Part shown: positions 1 to 7,333 of the stretch, in pieces
Layout: each line of letters opens with the position of its first letter
Position numbering within the stretch: the first letter of the stretch is position 1
DNA from: an uncultured Gammaproteobacteria bacterium
GTDB lineage: Bacteria; Pseudomonadota; Gammaproteobacteria; UBA9214
Assembly: GCA_905480065.1 (NCBI GenBank)
Contig: CAJQOV010000106.1
Coordinates: forward strand, 1 to 13,820
Length of the DNA stretch: 13,820 nucleotides
Direction of reading: 5' to 3'
The notes under the pieces: generated by a model
The model's database searches: none
What the model saw: only the letters and a program-made list of their open reading frames with translations
What the model was told of the DNA's origin: nothing
Program-made: the position numbers and the translations under genes

Positions 1-717
1 AACATGCTCGATCGCGGCGTCGTGCGTGTTGCCGAGAAGAAAGATGGCCACTGGGTCGTCAACGACTGGCTGAAAAAGGCCGTGCTGCTGTCGTTCCGCA
101 TCGAGGACAATGCCTTCATCAAGGGCGGCTTTACCAACTACTACGACAAGGTTCCGTCCAAGTACGCCGACACCAACTCGCGCGAGTTCCGCGAGGGCGG
201 CGTACGCATCGTGCCGCCGGCGACCGCACGCAAGGGGGCCTATATTGCACCCGGCGCGGTACTGATGCCCTGCTACGTCAACATCGGCGCCTATGTCGAT
301 TCCGGCACCATGGTCGACACCTGGTCCACGGTCGGCTCCTGCGCGCAGATCGGCAAGAACGTGCACCTGTCCGGCGGCGTCGGTATCGGCGGCGTGCTGG
401 AACCGGTGCAGGCCTCGCCCACCATCATCGAGGACAACTGTTTCATCGGCGCACGCTCGGAAGTGGTCGAGGGTGTGATCGTCGAGGAAGGCTCGGTCAT
501 TTCGATGGGCGTGTACATCGGCCAGAGCACCCGCATCTACGACCGCGAAAAGGACGAGATCATTTATGGCCGCATACCGGCCGGCTCGGTGGTGGTATCC
601 GGCAGCCTGCCCTCGAAAGACGGCAAGTACAGCCTGTACTGTGCGGTGATCGTGAAGAAGGTCGATGAAAAAACCCGCAGCAAGGTCGGTATCAACGAGC
701 TGCTGCGCGATATCTGA
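1..717 (+). CDS. dapD: 2,3,4,5-tetrahydropyridine-2,6-dicarboxylate N-succinyltransferase (DapD), 5' end missing
   Basis: DapD transfers succinyl from succinyl-CoA to tetrahydrodipicolinate in the cytoplasm, the entry to the succinylase branch of lysine and meso-diaminopimelate synthesis. The protein aligns without gaps, as far as I can recall it, to E. coli DapD (274 aa) from about residue 36 to the end. The reading frame is open from base 1, so the gene enters from outside the window and the ATG at base 4 is most likely an internal Met; about 35 N-terminal residues are missing. Visible hallmarks are KKAVLLSFRI, the left-handed beta-helix hexapeptide region (NIGAYVDSGTMVDTW, GKNVHLSGGVGIGGVLEP) and the C-terminal VIVKKVDEKTRSKVGINELL. 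The Asp and Glu matching E. coli D141 and E189, proposed catalytic residues, are at bases 316-318 and 460-462. It is the first visible gene of a dense run with yffB and dapE. Confidence 0.97.
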   Translation, partial: NMLDRGVVRVAEKKDGHWVVNDWLKKAVLLSFRIEDNAFIKGGFTNYYDKVPSKYADTNSREFREGGVRIVPPATARKGAYIAPGAVLMPCYVNIGAYVDSGTMVDTWSTVGSCAQIGKNVHLSGGVGIGGVLEPVQASPTIIEDNCFIGARSEVVEGVIVEEGSVISMGVYIGQSTRIYDREKDEIIYGRIPAGSVVVSGSLPSKDGKYSLYCAVIVKKVDEKTRSKVGINELLRDI

Positions 718-725
718 GCGCAACC

Positions 726-1070
726 ATGACCACGCTGTACGGCATCCATAACTGCGACACGGTCAAACAGGCGCGCCGCTGGCTGGATGCGCACGGTGTG
801 GATTACCGTTTCCACGATCTGCGCAAGGACGGACTGGACCAGGCCATGCTGCAGGTCTGGGAGCAGCAGCTCGGTTGGGATGCGCTGCTGAACCGGCGTG
901 GCACTACCTGGCGCAAGCTGCCGGATACGCTGCGCGAGCGCATCGACCGGTGCTCCGCGCTGGATGTAATGCTGGAACAGCCGTCGATCATCAAGCGCCC
1001 GCTGCTCGAACATGGGCGCAACTTCCATCTCGGTTTCAGCGCCGAGCACTACCGGACCCTGTTCAAATGA
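726..1070 (+). CDS. yffB: ArsC/Spx-family thioredoxin-fold protein YffB
   Basis: This 114-aa protein belongs to the ArsC/Spx/YffB family of small thioredoxin-fold proteins. It matches E. coli YffB closely by eye: the N-terminal LYGI-x-NCDTVK motif with a single Cys10, then ARRWL, YRFHD-R-DGLD, LLN-RGTTWRKL and the IIKRPLL segment (residues 88-94). Family knowledge: true arsenate reductases use a Cys near the N-terminus plus a set of Arg residues, but YffB proteins are poorly characterised and arsenate reduction should not be assumed; there is no CXXC pair. It sits 8 bp after dapD and its stop overlaps the dapE start (ATGA, 1067-1070), so it is probably co-translated with dapE. E. coli also has yffB directly before dapE, which suggests a conserved but unexplained link. 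No strong ribosome binding site is visible. Confidence 0.9.
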   Translation: MTTLYGIHNCDTVKQARRWLDAHGVDYRFHDLRKDGLDQAMLQVWEQQLGWDALLNRRGTTWRKLPDTLRERIDRCSALDVMLEQPSIIKRPLLEHGRNFHLGFSAEHYRTLFK

Positions 1071-2194
1071 ACCCGACCCTGCAACTGGCCGAGGCACTGA
1101 TCGCGCGGAACACGGTGACGCCGGAGGATGCCGGTTGCCAGGCCCTGCTCGCCACCCGACTGGAGAAACTCGGCTTCGACATTGCACACCTGCGCTGCGG
1201 CGAGGTCGACAACCTGTGGGCACGCCGTGGCACCGCCGCACCGCTGTTTGCCTTTGCCGGTCATACCGACGTGGTCCCCCCCGGCCCGCTCGAGGCCTGG
1301 GACACCGACCCGTTCACACCCACCCTGCGTGACGGCATGCTGTACGGCCGCGGCGCCGCCGACATGAAGAGCAGTATTGCCGCGATGGTGACCGCCTGTG
1401 AACGTTTCCTCTGCGCACATCCGGCGCACCAGGGCTCGATCGCATTCCTGCTTACCAGCGACGAGGAAGGTCCATCAATTGATGGCACCGTCAAGGTGGT
1501 CGAGTGGCTGGAAGCACGTCATGAAAAAATTGACTGGTGCCTGGTGGGCGAACCAACGAGCCTGCAACAGACCGGCGATGTCATCAAGAACGGTCGGCGC
1601 GGCTCGCTGCACGCCGTCCTGAAGATCCACGGGCAACAGGGGCACGTCGCCTATCCACAGCTGGCGAACAATCCGGTGCACCGCGCGGCGCCCGCGCTGG
1701 CGGAACTGGCGGCCATGGAGTGGGACCGGGGTAATGCCCACTTTCCGCCAACCAGTTTCCAGATTTCCAACATCCATGCCGGACAGGGCACCGAAAATGT
1801 CATCCCCGGCACACTGGAGATCCTCTGCAACTGGCGCTTTTCCACCGAATCCACCGCCGAGTCGATCCAGGCGCGCTTCGAACAGCTACTAGCCCGGCAC
1901 GGGTTGCGCTATTCTCTGCAGTGGCGGCTGTCCGGCCAGCCGTTCCTGACGCCGGCCGGAGAACTGGTAGAGGCGGCACGCAGCGCCATCAGCGAAGTCA
2001 CCGGTAACAGCACCGAGCTGTCCACCAGCGGCGGCACCTCGGACGGACGCTTCATTGCACCAACCGGCGCGCAGGTGGTCGAGCTGGGACCGGTCAACGC
2101 CACCATCCACAAGGTAAACGAATGCGTGAATATCGCCGAGCTGGATCAACTGTCTGCCATCTACGAGGGCATCCTCGAACGCCTGCTGAGCTGA
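1067..2194 (+). CDS. dapE: Succinyl-diaminopimelate desuccinylase (DapE)
   Basis: DapE is the zinc-dependent M20 amidohydrolase that removes succinate from N-succinyl-LL-diaminopimelate, giving LL-DAP for lysine and cell wall. The predicted 375 aa equals the E. coli length. Metal and catalytic residues expected from H. influenzae DapE are all present: His66 and Asp68 in FAGHTDVVPPG, Asp99 in GRGAADMKS, the base Glu133 with Glu134 in SDEEGPSIDGT, Glu162 in VGEPTS, and His348 in IHKVNECV. His193 (GHVAYP) lies in the dimerisation/lid domain. The frame stays open upstream to base 875, but the start at 1067 gives the family N-terminus and overlaps the yffB stop by 4 nt. That overlap, with no clear Shine-Dalgarno site, suggests translational coupling. 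Confidence 0.97.
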   Translation: MNPTLQLAEALIARNTVTPEDAGCQALLATRLEKLGFDIAHLRCGEVDNLWARRGTAAPLFAFAGHTDVVPPGPLEAWDTDPFTPTLRDGMLYGRGAADMKSSIAAMVTACERFLCAHPAHQGSIAFLLTSDEEGPSIDGTVKVVEWLEARHEKIDWCLVGEPTSLQQTGDVIKNGRRGSLHAVLKIHGQQGHVAYPQLANNPVHRAAPALAELAAMEWDRGNAHFPPTSFQISNIHAGQGTENVIPGTLEILCNWRFSTESTAESIQARFEQLLARHGLRYSLQWRLSGQPFLTPAGELVEAARSAISEVTGNSTELSTSGGTSDGRFIAPTGAQVVELGPVNATIHKVNECVNIAELDQLSAIYEGILERLLS

Positions 2195-2201
2195 GCCCGC
2201 C

Positions 2202-3086
2202 ATGAAACTGCTGACACTGTTCCACTCCACAAGAGCTGCCGGCTGGCTGCTGTTGCCACTGCTGCTGGGTGCCTGTTCGACCGGCCAGCTGGTGGTACGC
2301 GGTACGCAGGCCATCCTCGACAGCGGCATCGAATCGATGAACCGCGAAACCGACCTGCAACTGGCGCGCGCGGCGATGCCGGCCAACCTGAAACTGCTGG
2401 AAGGCATGCTGATCGAGGATCCCGGCAACCACACCCTGCGACTGTACGCAGCAGAGGGCTTCCATGGCTACAGCTATGGATTCATCGAAGCGGAAGACCG
2501 CGCACGCGCCGCCGCGCTGTACCGGCGCTGTTACGACCACGCGGTGCTGGCGCTGCAACAGGACGGGCTGACGCTGGACCCGGCCGGTGCCAGCACGGAA
2601 GCCTTGCATGCAGCGGCCGCGAAGCTCGGCGAGCGTGCGGTGCCGGCGCTGTTCTGGACAGCCTCCTGTCTCGGCAAATGGATCGACCTGAACCGTGACA
2701 GCGTCGCCGGGATCGCCGGGCTGGGCAATGCCGCCGCACTCATGGAGCGGGTGCTGGAACTGGATGACAGCTTCTATCACGGCGGGCCAAACCTGTTCTT
2801 CGGCGTTTACTACGGTGGCCGTTCGCCACTGCTGGGTGGTGACTTTGCCCGCGCCGAACAGCACTTCCGGCGTGCTGCCGAAATCAATGGCGGCAAGCTG
2901 CTGCTGGTGGACCTGTTGCAAGCCGAATACCTGTACCGTCAGCAACTCGATCGTGCCGCCTTCCACCAGACACTGACTGCCATCCTCGCCGCAGCGCCGG
3001 ATAGCTACCCGGAAATGGCGCTGGTCAACGCCGTTGCAAGGCAACGCGCCGGCGTACTGCTGCAACACGAGGATGAATGGTTCTGA
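2202..3086 (+). CDS. TRAP transporter TatT-type lipoprotein (T component)
   Basis: This 294-aa protein looks like the TatT (T-component) family of TRAP-associated lipoproteins. An N-terminal hydrophobic segment ends in the lipobox LLLGAC with Cys25; Ser follows, so outer-membrane sorting is expected. The rest is helical and TPR-like, with the family block FYHGGPNLFFGVYYGG (residues 191-206) followed by LLGGDFARAEQHFRRA. In Treponema pallidum the TatT homologue (Tp0956) forms a trimer with a central pore and partners the binding protein TatP; I infer the same role here, presenting a ligand to the product of the next gene. It starts 7 bp after dapE, and its stop is at or just inside the start of the binding protein gene. 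The TatT-TatP-TatQ-TatM order supports the call. The ligand is unknown. Confidence 0.88.
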   Translation: MKLLTLFHSTRAAGWLLLPLLLGACSTGQLVVRGTQAILDSGIESMNRETDLQLARAAMPANLKLLEGMLIEDPGNHTLRLYAAEGFHGYSYGFIEAEDRARAAALYRRCYDHAVLALQQDGLTLDPAGASTEALHAAAAKLGERAVPALFWTASCLGKWIDLNRDSVAGIAGLGNAAALMERVLELDDSFYHGGPNLFFGVYYGGRSPLLGGDFARAEQHFRRAAEINGGKLLLVDLLQAEYLYRQQLDRAAFHQTLTAILAAAPDSYPEMALVNAVARQRAGVLLQHEDEWF

Positions 3087-4126
3087 CCATGAACAGCGCT
3101 CTTCGCCTGCTGGCTATTCTCCTGTTTGCCCTGCTGCCGGGTGCCGCAGCGCTGCATGCCGCACCGGTCTACGAGCTCAAGTTCGCCACGCTCGCCCCGG
3201 ACGGCACCACCTGGGTAAAGCTGCTGCAGGAATGGGCGGACACGGTGAAGACCGAAAGCCAGGGCCGGCTGGTGTTCAAGATCTATCCGGGCGGCGTACA
3301 GGGCGATGAACCCGACGTCCTGAGAAAGATCCGTTTCGGCCAGCTGCATGGTGGCGCCTTCACCGGTTACGGCATCGGGCACATCTATTCCCCCGCGCGC
3401 ATCCTGGAGCTGCCGTTCCTGTATAACGACATCCATGAAATCGACTATGTACGCGAGCGGCTGCAGCCCGAGATAGAACAGGGCTACCGCGACAACGGCT
3501 ATGAACTGCTGGGCTGGATGGAAGTCGGTTACGTGTACTTCTTCTCGAAGCAGCCGATCGCGAAATTCGATGACCTCAAGCAACGCCGCATCTGGTACTG
3601 GCAGGGCGACCCGCTCGGCAAGGCCTTCTTCGACGCCAGCGGACTGTCGCCGGTACCGCTGTCGATCATCGACGTCTACACCAGCCTGTCGACCGGCATG
3701 ATCGACACCGTCTATGCACCCCCGCTCGGCGCCATCGCATTGCAGTGGTTTGCCAAGACCCGGTACATCACCAATGTGCCGATGGCCAATGGCATCGGTT
3801 CGCTGGTGGTGTCGCGCAAGTTTTTCCGCGACCTGCCCCAGGACCTGCAGAAACTGCTCAAGCGCAGCGGCGCCGAGACCGGCGCAAAACTGGTTGCGGC
3901 AAACCGCAAGGACAATGAAGAAAGCATGCGCCTGCTAACCGAACGCGGCATGGTGCTGGTGGAAGGCTCCGATGACCTGAAGTCAGACAGCATCCGCGCC
4001 ATGTCCAACCGGGCTGCGCACACGCTGATGGACAGCGGCTACCTGCCTCCGGCAACCGTGGGGCGCGTGCAGGACTGGTTGCGTGAATACCGTGCAGCGG
4101 GCGCAGGCGCCGATGGCGCGCACTGA
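3077..4126 (+). CDS. TRAP transporter periplasmic solute-binding protein, DctP family (TatP-like)
   Basis: This is a periplasmic binding protein of the DctP family. It has a hydrophobic signal sequence ending near ALHAA (residue 29), then YELKFATLAPDGTTWVK, RLVFKIYPGGVQGDEPDVLRK, ILELPFLY and VPLSIIDVYTSLSTGMIDTVYAPP, the usual DctP landmarks. In most DctP proteins the segment after LKG reads K-I-R-V and its Arg binds the ligand carboxylate; here it reads R-R-I-W-Y-W, placing Trp173 at that position. TatT-associated binding proteins have been proposed to bind non-acidic or hydrophobic ligands, which fits. The start is uncertain: ATG 3077 overlaps tatT by 10 nt and has a GAGG 4 nt upstream, while ATG 3089 (345 aa) follows the tatT stop directly and gives a more usual signal peptide. 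It probably delivers ligand to the two membrane subunits downstream. Confidence 0.92.
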   Translation: MVLTMNSALRLLAILLFALLPGAAALHAAPVYELKFATLAPDGTTWVKLLQEWADTVKTESQGRLVFKIYPGGVQGDEPDVLRKIRFGQLHGGAFTGYGIGHIYSPARILELPFLYNDIHEIDYVRERLQPEIEQGYRDNGYELLGWMEVGYVYFFSKQPIAKFDDLKQRRIWYWQGDPLGKAFFDASGLSPVPLSIIDVYTSLSTGMIDTVYAPPLGAIALQWFAKTRYITNVPMANGIGSLVVSRKFFRDLPQDLQKLLKRSGAETGAKLVAANRKDNEESMRLLTERGMVLVEGSDDLKSDSIRAMSNRAAHTLMDSGYLPPATVGRVQDWLREYRAAGAGADGAH

Positions 4127-4610
4127 ACCCGCCTGGGTCGCTGCACTGCGGCAGGGGCTGGTCCGGTTCGACGGCTTCATGGCCGGCACCGCACTACTGT
4201 TGTTATTACTGCTGGTATTCGGACAGGTGTTATTGCGCAACTTCCTCGATTCCGGCATCCCCGCCGCGGAAGTCCTGTCACGTTACCTGGTGCTGTACGT
4301 CACTTTTTTCGGCGCTGCGCTGGCGGTCGAGCAGCATCGCCACATTCGCGTCGATGCGGTGGCTGCCTTCCTGGAGCGTGGCGCGGCGCAACGGCTGCAA
4401 CCACCACTCTACCTGTTATCCACCGCGGTATGCATAGTGCTGGCCTGGGCCGCCATGCGTTTCTGGTACGACGACTGGCAATACGTGGCCGCGCATGAAC
4501 GCTGGGGTTCGGTACTGGCGCTGATTACGCCGTTCGGATTCTGCCTGCTCGCACTGCACTTTCTGCTGGGCGGATTGTTTCCGCACCACCCGGACCGGGA
4601 CCAGGCTTGA
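4113..4610 (+). CDS. TRAP transporter small permease subunit (DctQ family)
   Basis: This is the small membrane subunit of a tripartite TRAP transporter, about 165 aa with four predicted membrane segments: the LLLLLLVFGQVLL block, VLSRYLVLYVTFFGAALAVE, LYLLSTAVCIVLAWAAM and LALITPFGFCLLALHFLL. The family signature is visible as AAEVLSRYLVLY followed by EQHRHIRVD, between the first two helices. I chose ATG 4113, which overlaps the binding protein gene by 14 nt. A GTG at 4083 in the same frame would add 10 residues and overlap by 44 nt, and is less likely. The stop overlaps the start of the large subunit gene by 4 nt (TTGA), so the two membrane subunits are probably made in a coupled way, as expected for a Q-M complex. 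Confidence 0.9.
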   Translation: MARTEPAWVAALRQGLVRFDGFMAGTALLLLLLLVFGQVLLRNFLDSGIPAAEVLSRYLVLYVTFFGAALAVEQHRHIRVDAVAAFLERGAAQRLQPPLYLLSTAVCIVLAWAAMRFWYDDWQYVAAHERWGSVLALITPFGFCLLALHFLLGGLFPHHPDRDQA

Positions 4611-5866
4611 TCGGGCTGTCGGTCATCGTGCTGGTACTGCTGGCACTGCTGGGCATCCCGCTGTTCATTGCACTGGCCGCCGGCAGCCTGCTGGCCACCT
4701 GGCATGCCGGGCTGGACACCGCCCTGCTGGCCGTGGAACTGAACCGGCTGGCCGCGTCGCCCTACCTCGCCGCCATCCCCCTGTTCACCTTTGCCGGCGT
4801 GGTGCTGGCCGCCGGCGGTGCGCCGCAGCGCATGATCCAGCTGTTCAACGCGCTGATCGGATGGTTGCCGGGCGGAGTTGCCGGCGTGGCACTGACCTCG
4901 TGCGCCTTCTTTACCGCGTTCTCCGGCGCATCGGGAGTCACCATCCTCGCACTGGGCGGACTGATGATGCCGATGCTGCTGCACGCCGGTTACCGCGAGC
5001 GTTTCAATCTCGGTCTGTTGACCACTTCCGGCTCACTCGGCCTGCTGTTTCCGCCCAGTCTCGCCATCCTGCTGTACGGTATCGTCGCCAGTGTCAGCAT
5101 CGACCAGCTGTTCCTGGCCGGCATCGTACCCGGGCTGTTGCTGATGGGTATGCTCGGGCTGTACTGCCTGTTCGTTGGCAGCCGCGGCCATGTGCCGCGA
5201 CACCATTTTTCATGGCGTGCAGTCACACGTGAGCTGCGCAACAGTTGCTGGGACCTGCTGCTTCCGGTTGGCATCATCGTGGGTATTTTTGGCGGCTTCG
5301 TCACCATCAGTGAGGCCTCGGCCTGCACCGCGGTGTACGTGCTGATACTCGAGAGCGTGATTTACCGCGAGATCAACCTGCGCCGCGACCTGCCGCAACT
5401 GCTGAGCGAAAGCGCGCTGCTGGTGGGCACTATCCTGATCATCCTCAGCGTGGCGATGGGCCTCACCAACCTGCTGATCGATGCACAGGTACCCATGCAT
5501 ATCCTCGGCTGGATCGAGGTACGCATTGATTCGCAGCTGCAGTTCCTGGTACTGCTCAACCTGTTTCTGCTGATCGTCGGCTGCATGATGGATATCTTTT
5601 CCGCGACCGTGGTGGTCGTGCCGCTGATTCTGCCCATCGCCGCCAATTACGGTATTCACCCGGTACACCTGGGCATCCTGTTTCTGGCCAACCTGGAAAT
5701 CGGCTACAGCACGCCACCGGTTGGCATTAACCTGTTCATCGCCAGCCAGCGCTTTGGCAAGCCGGTACTGACACTGTTTCGTGCCGCGCTGCCGTTCCTG
5801 TTGCTGATGCTGATCTGGCTGGCACTGGTGACCTATGTGCCGTGGTTCACGCTGTGGTGGCAGTAA
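4607..5866 (+). CDS. TRAP transporter large permease subunit (DctM family)
   Basis: This is the large membrane subunit of the TRAP transporter, the ion-coupled transport channel. At 419 aa it has the usual length and is almost entirely hydrophobic, with roughly a dozen membrane segments. Family landmarks include AAIPLFTFAGVVLAAGG (residues 55-71), FFTAFSGASG (101-110), the LGLLFPPS loop (144-151), the second-half FGGFVTISEASA and the C-terminal GYSTPPVGIN (366-375). The start is a TTG overlapping the small subunit stop; no in-frame ATG lies near it, and a GGGA lies about 7-10 nt upstream. TRAP systems usually use a sodium gradient; nothing in this sequence identifies the substrate. It is the last gene of the dap-TRAP chain, followed by 95 bp without a gene. 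Confidence 0.94.
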   Translation: MIGLSVIVLVLLALLGIPLFIALAAGSLLATWHAGLDTALLAVELNRLAASPYLAAIPLFTFAGVVLAAGGAPQRMIQLFNALIGWLPGGVAGVALTSCAFFTAFSGASGVTILALGGLMMPMLLHAGYRERFNLGLLTTSGSLGLLFPPSLAILLYGIVASVSIDQLFLAGIVPGLLLMGMLGLYCLFVGSRGHVPRHHFSWRAVTRELRNSCWDLLLPVGIIVGIFGGFVTISEASACTAVYVLILESVIYREINLRRDLPQLLSESALLVGTILIILSVAMGLTNLLIDAQVPMHILGWIEVRIDSQLQFLVLLNLFLLIVGCMMDIFSATVVVVPLILPIAANYGIHPVHLGILFLANLEIGYSTPPVGINLFIASQRFGKPVLTLFRAALPFLLLMLIWLALVTYVPWFTLWWQ

Positions 5867-5961
5867 CGCAGTAACCGCGCCGGCAAACCGGCTGCACCCC
5901 GACCAGCGTCGGCCGACAACCAGCAGAGTGCGGCAACAGCAACACCTTGCAGGACCATCAC

Positions 5962-6588
5962 ATGCGCTATAGCGATGCCGGAAAAATACTGCTCACCCTG
6001 AGCCTGGTCTGGCTGGCCCAGGCCTGTTCCGACCATACACCCCACCTGCCGCGGCTGCCACTGGATGGGGTCATTCTCGCGTTTGGTGACAGCCTTACCG
6101 CGGGCGCAGGAGTAGCGAGCGGGGAAAGTTATCCAGCGCAACTCGCCCGGCTCAGCGGTCACCAAGTAATCAACGCAGGCCGGTCCGGTGAAATCAGCGC
6201 AGACGGGCGGCAACGCTTGCCGGCCCTGCTGGACCAGCAACAACCCGCGCTGCTGATCCTGTGTCACGGCGGCAATGATCTGCTGCGAAAACTGGACCCG
6301 GCCGCCTTGCGCAAGAACCTGCAGGCAATGATTGACGCGGCAAGCTCACGCAGCATCCCGGTACTGTTGCTCGGCGTGCCGAAACCCGGCCTGTTCCTCA
6401 GCGAGGCGGCACCGCTCTACGCGGAACTGGCCTCGGCCAATGCCCTGGCCTACGAGGGGGAAGTCATTGCCGCGGTGGAATCATCCGCTGCACTCAAGTC
6501 CGACCCGATTCACCCGAATGCCGCCGGTTATCACAGCATAGCCAGGGCAGTATTCAGGCGCTTGCAGGACAGCGGCGCGCTGCAGTGA
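5962..6588 (+). CDS. GDSL/SGNH-family esterase or lipase, probable lipoprotein (TesA-like)
   Basis: This 208-aa SGNH hydrolase has all family blocks: FGDSLTAGAG with nucleophile Ser44 (block I), NAGRSGE around Gly73 (block II), GGND at 103-106 (block III) and DPIH with Asp181 and His184 (block V). The overall layout resembles TesA-type arylesterase/lysophospholipase, but true substrates in this family vary widely. The N-terminus is a signal sequence ending in LAQAC (Cys22), which fits the broad lipobox pattern although Ala rather than Leu is at -3; lipidation is therefore likely but not certain. I chose ATG 5962 because AGGA lies 7 nt upstream; a TTG 15 nt earlier is also in frame. It follows the TRAP genes by 95 bp with no clear terminator between, and converges with tsaB. 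Confidence 0.9.
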   Translation: MRYSDAGKILLTLSLVWLAQACSDHTPHLPRLPLDGVILAFGDSLTAGAGVASGESYPAQLARLSGHQVINAGRSGEISADGRQRLPALLDQQQPALLILCHGGNDLLRKLDPAALRKNLQAMIDAASSRSIPVLLLGVPKPGLFLSEAAPLYAELASANALAYEGEVIAAVESSAALKSDPIHPNAAGYHSIARAVFRRLQDSGALQ

Positions 6589-6625
6589 ATGGCGTCTTCG
6601 GGAGCGGACCGGGAGCCGCGCCAGC

Positions 6626-7321
6626 CTAGCGCAGGGAGCGCTTTACCTCGGCCACGTTATTGCGCAGGTAGACCGGGATTGCCTGTTCGGCACTGACCAT
6701 GCGGCCGGCAGCGAAGGCATCCAGCGACAGCCGGGCCACGTCTGCGGCACGCGGCTCAAAGTCCGGCAGCAGGCGCACCACGCGCGCAGCAAAGCGCTGC
6801 ATCAAGGCGGGACCATAGCTGTCCCAACCGCTGCCCGCACCCACCCAGTCGCCCGCCTCAGGACCCGGCAGCGCGCCCGGCGCGGCCACGACCTCCTCAC
6901 CCAGCAAGCGCACCTGGTTTTCGGCGCTGCGCTGATACACGCCCCAGTACACCTCATGCTTGCGCGCATCGAGTGCCGCCAGCACCTGCTCCTGACCTGT
7001 CTCGCGCATGCTGCCCAGCGCCAGCGCAGCCAGTGTGGACACCGGCAATACCGGGCGGTCGGCCGCGAACGCAATGCCCTGCACGATACTGGCCGCGATG
7101 CGTACGCCGGTAAACGCACCGGGCCCACGGCCAAACGCGATCGCATCGAGGTCGGTCACCGTACAGCCGGCCTCGACCAGCAGCGACTCGATCATCGGCA
7201 GGATCAGTGCCGCGTGCTGGCGTGGCGCCAGTGCATAGCGCTCCAGCACCTTGCCGTCGACGGCGAGTGCGGCGGAACAGGCATGCGTGGCTGTTTCAAT
7301 GGCGAGGATGCGAACCGTCAT
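6626..7321 (-). CDS. tsaB: tRNA threonylcarbamoyladenosine biosynthesis protein TsaB
   Basis: TsaB (formerly YeaZ) is the ASKHA-fold partner of TsaD in the TsaB-TsaD-TsaE complex, which transfers threonylcarbamoyl from its adenylate to A37 of ANN-decoding tRNAs. The predicted 231 aa equals the E. coli length. Landmarks are the N-terminal ILAIETATHACSAAL, the RQHAALILPMI segment, and GRGPGAFTGVRI at residues 64-75, the most conserved stretch of the family. It begins 12 bp after the yoaA stop with no ribosome binding site of its own, so it probably relies on translation of yoaA. The same pairing occurs in E. coli. The gene is normally essential in bacteria. It converges with the GDSL gene across 37 bp that show no clear terminator. 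Confidence 0.96.
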   Translation of the reverse strand: MTVRILAIETATHACSAALAVDGKVLERYALAPRQHAALILPMIESLLVEAGCTVTDLDAIAFGRGPGAFTGVRIAASIVQGIAFAADRPVLPVSTLAALALGSMRETGQEQVLAALDARKHEVYWGVYQRSAENQVRLLGEEVVAAPGALPGPEAGDWVGAGSGWDSYGPALMQRFAARVVRLLPDFEPRAADVARLSLDAFAAGRMVSAEQAIPVYLRNNVAEVKRSLR

Positions 7322-7333
7322 GACGGCATTGTA

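Noticed and set aside
726..1070. Calling the ArsC-like gene an arsenate reductase
   Set aside because: The YffB subgroup has one Cys and no shown arsenate activity that I know of, and there are no ars genes nearby; the lysine-gene context fits YffB instead.
2094..3068. A 324-codon minus-strand open frame opposite tatT
   Set aside because: Shadow of the TatT lipoprotein gene; no ribosome binding site or recognisable motif.
5879..5917. Short hairpin GCCGG/CCGGC (5879-5892) and palindrome GTCGGCCGAC (5908-5917) after the TRAP large subunit gene, considered as a terminator
   Set aside because: The stem is only 5 bp, there is no T run on the plus strand, and the palindrome has no loop.
7315..7326. 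12-bp perfect palindrome CCGTCATGACGG over the tsaB start codon, considered as an operator
   Set aside because: A few 12-bp palindromes are expected by chance in a window this size, and there is no second copy or promoter nearby.
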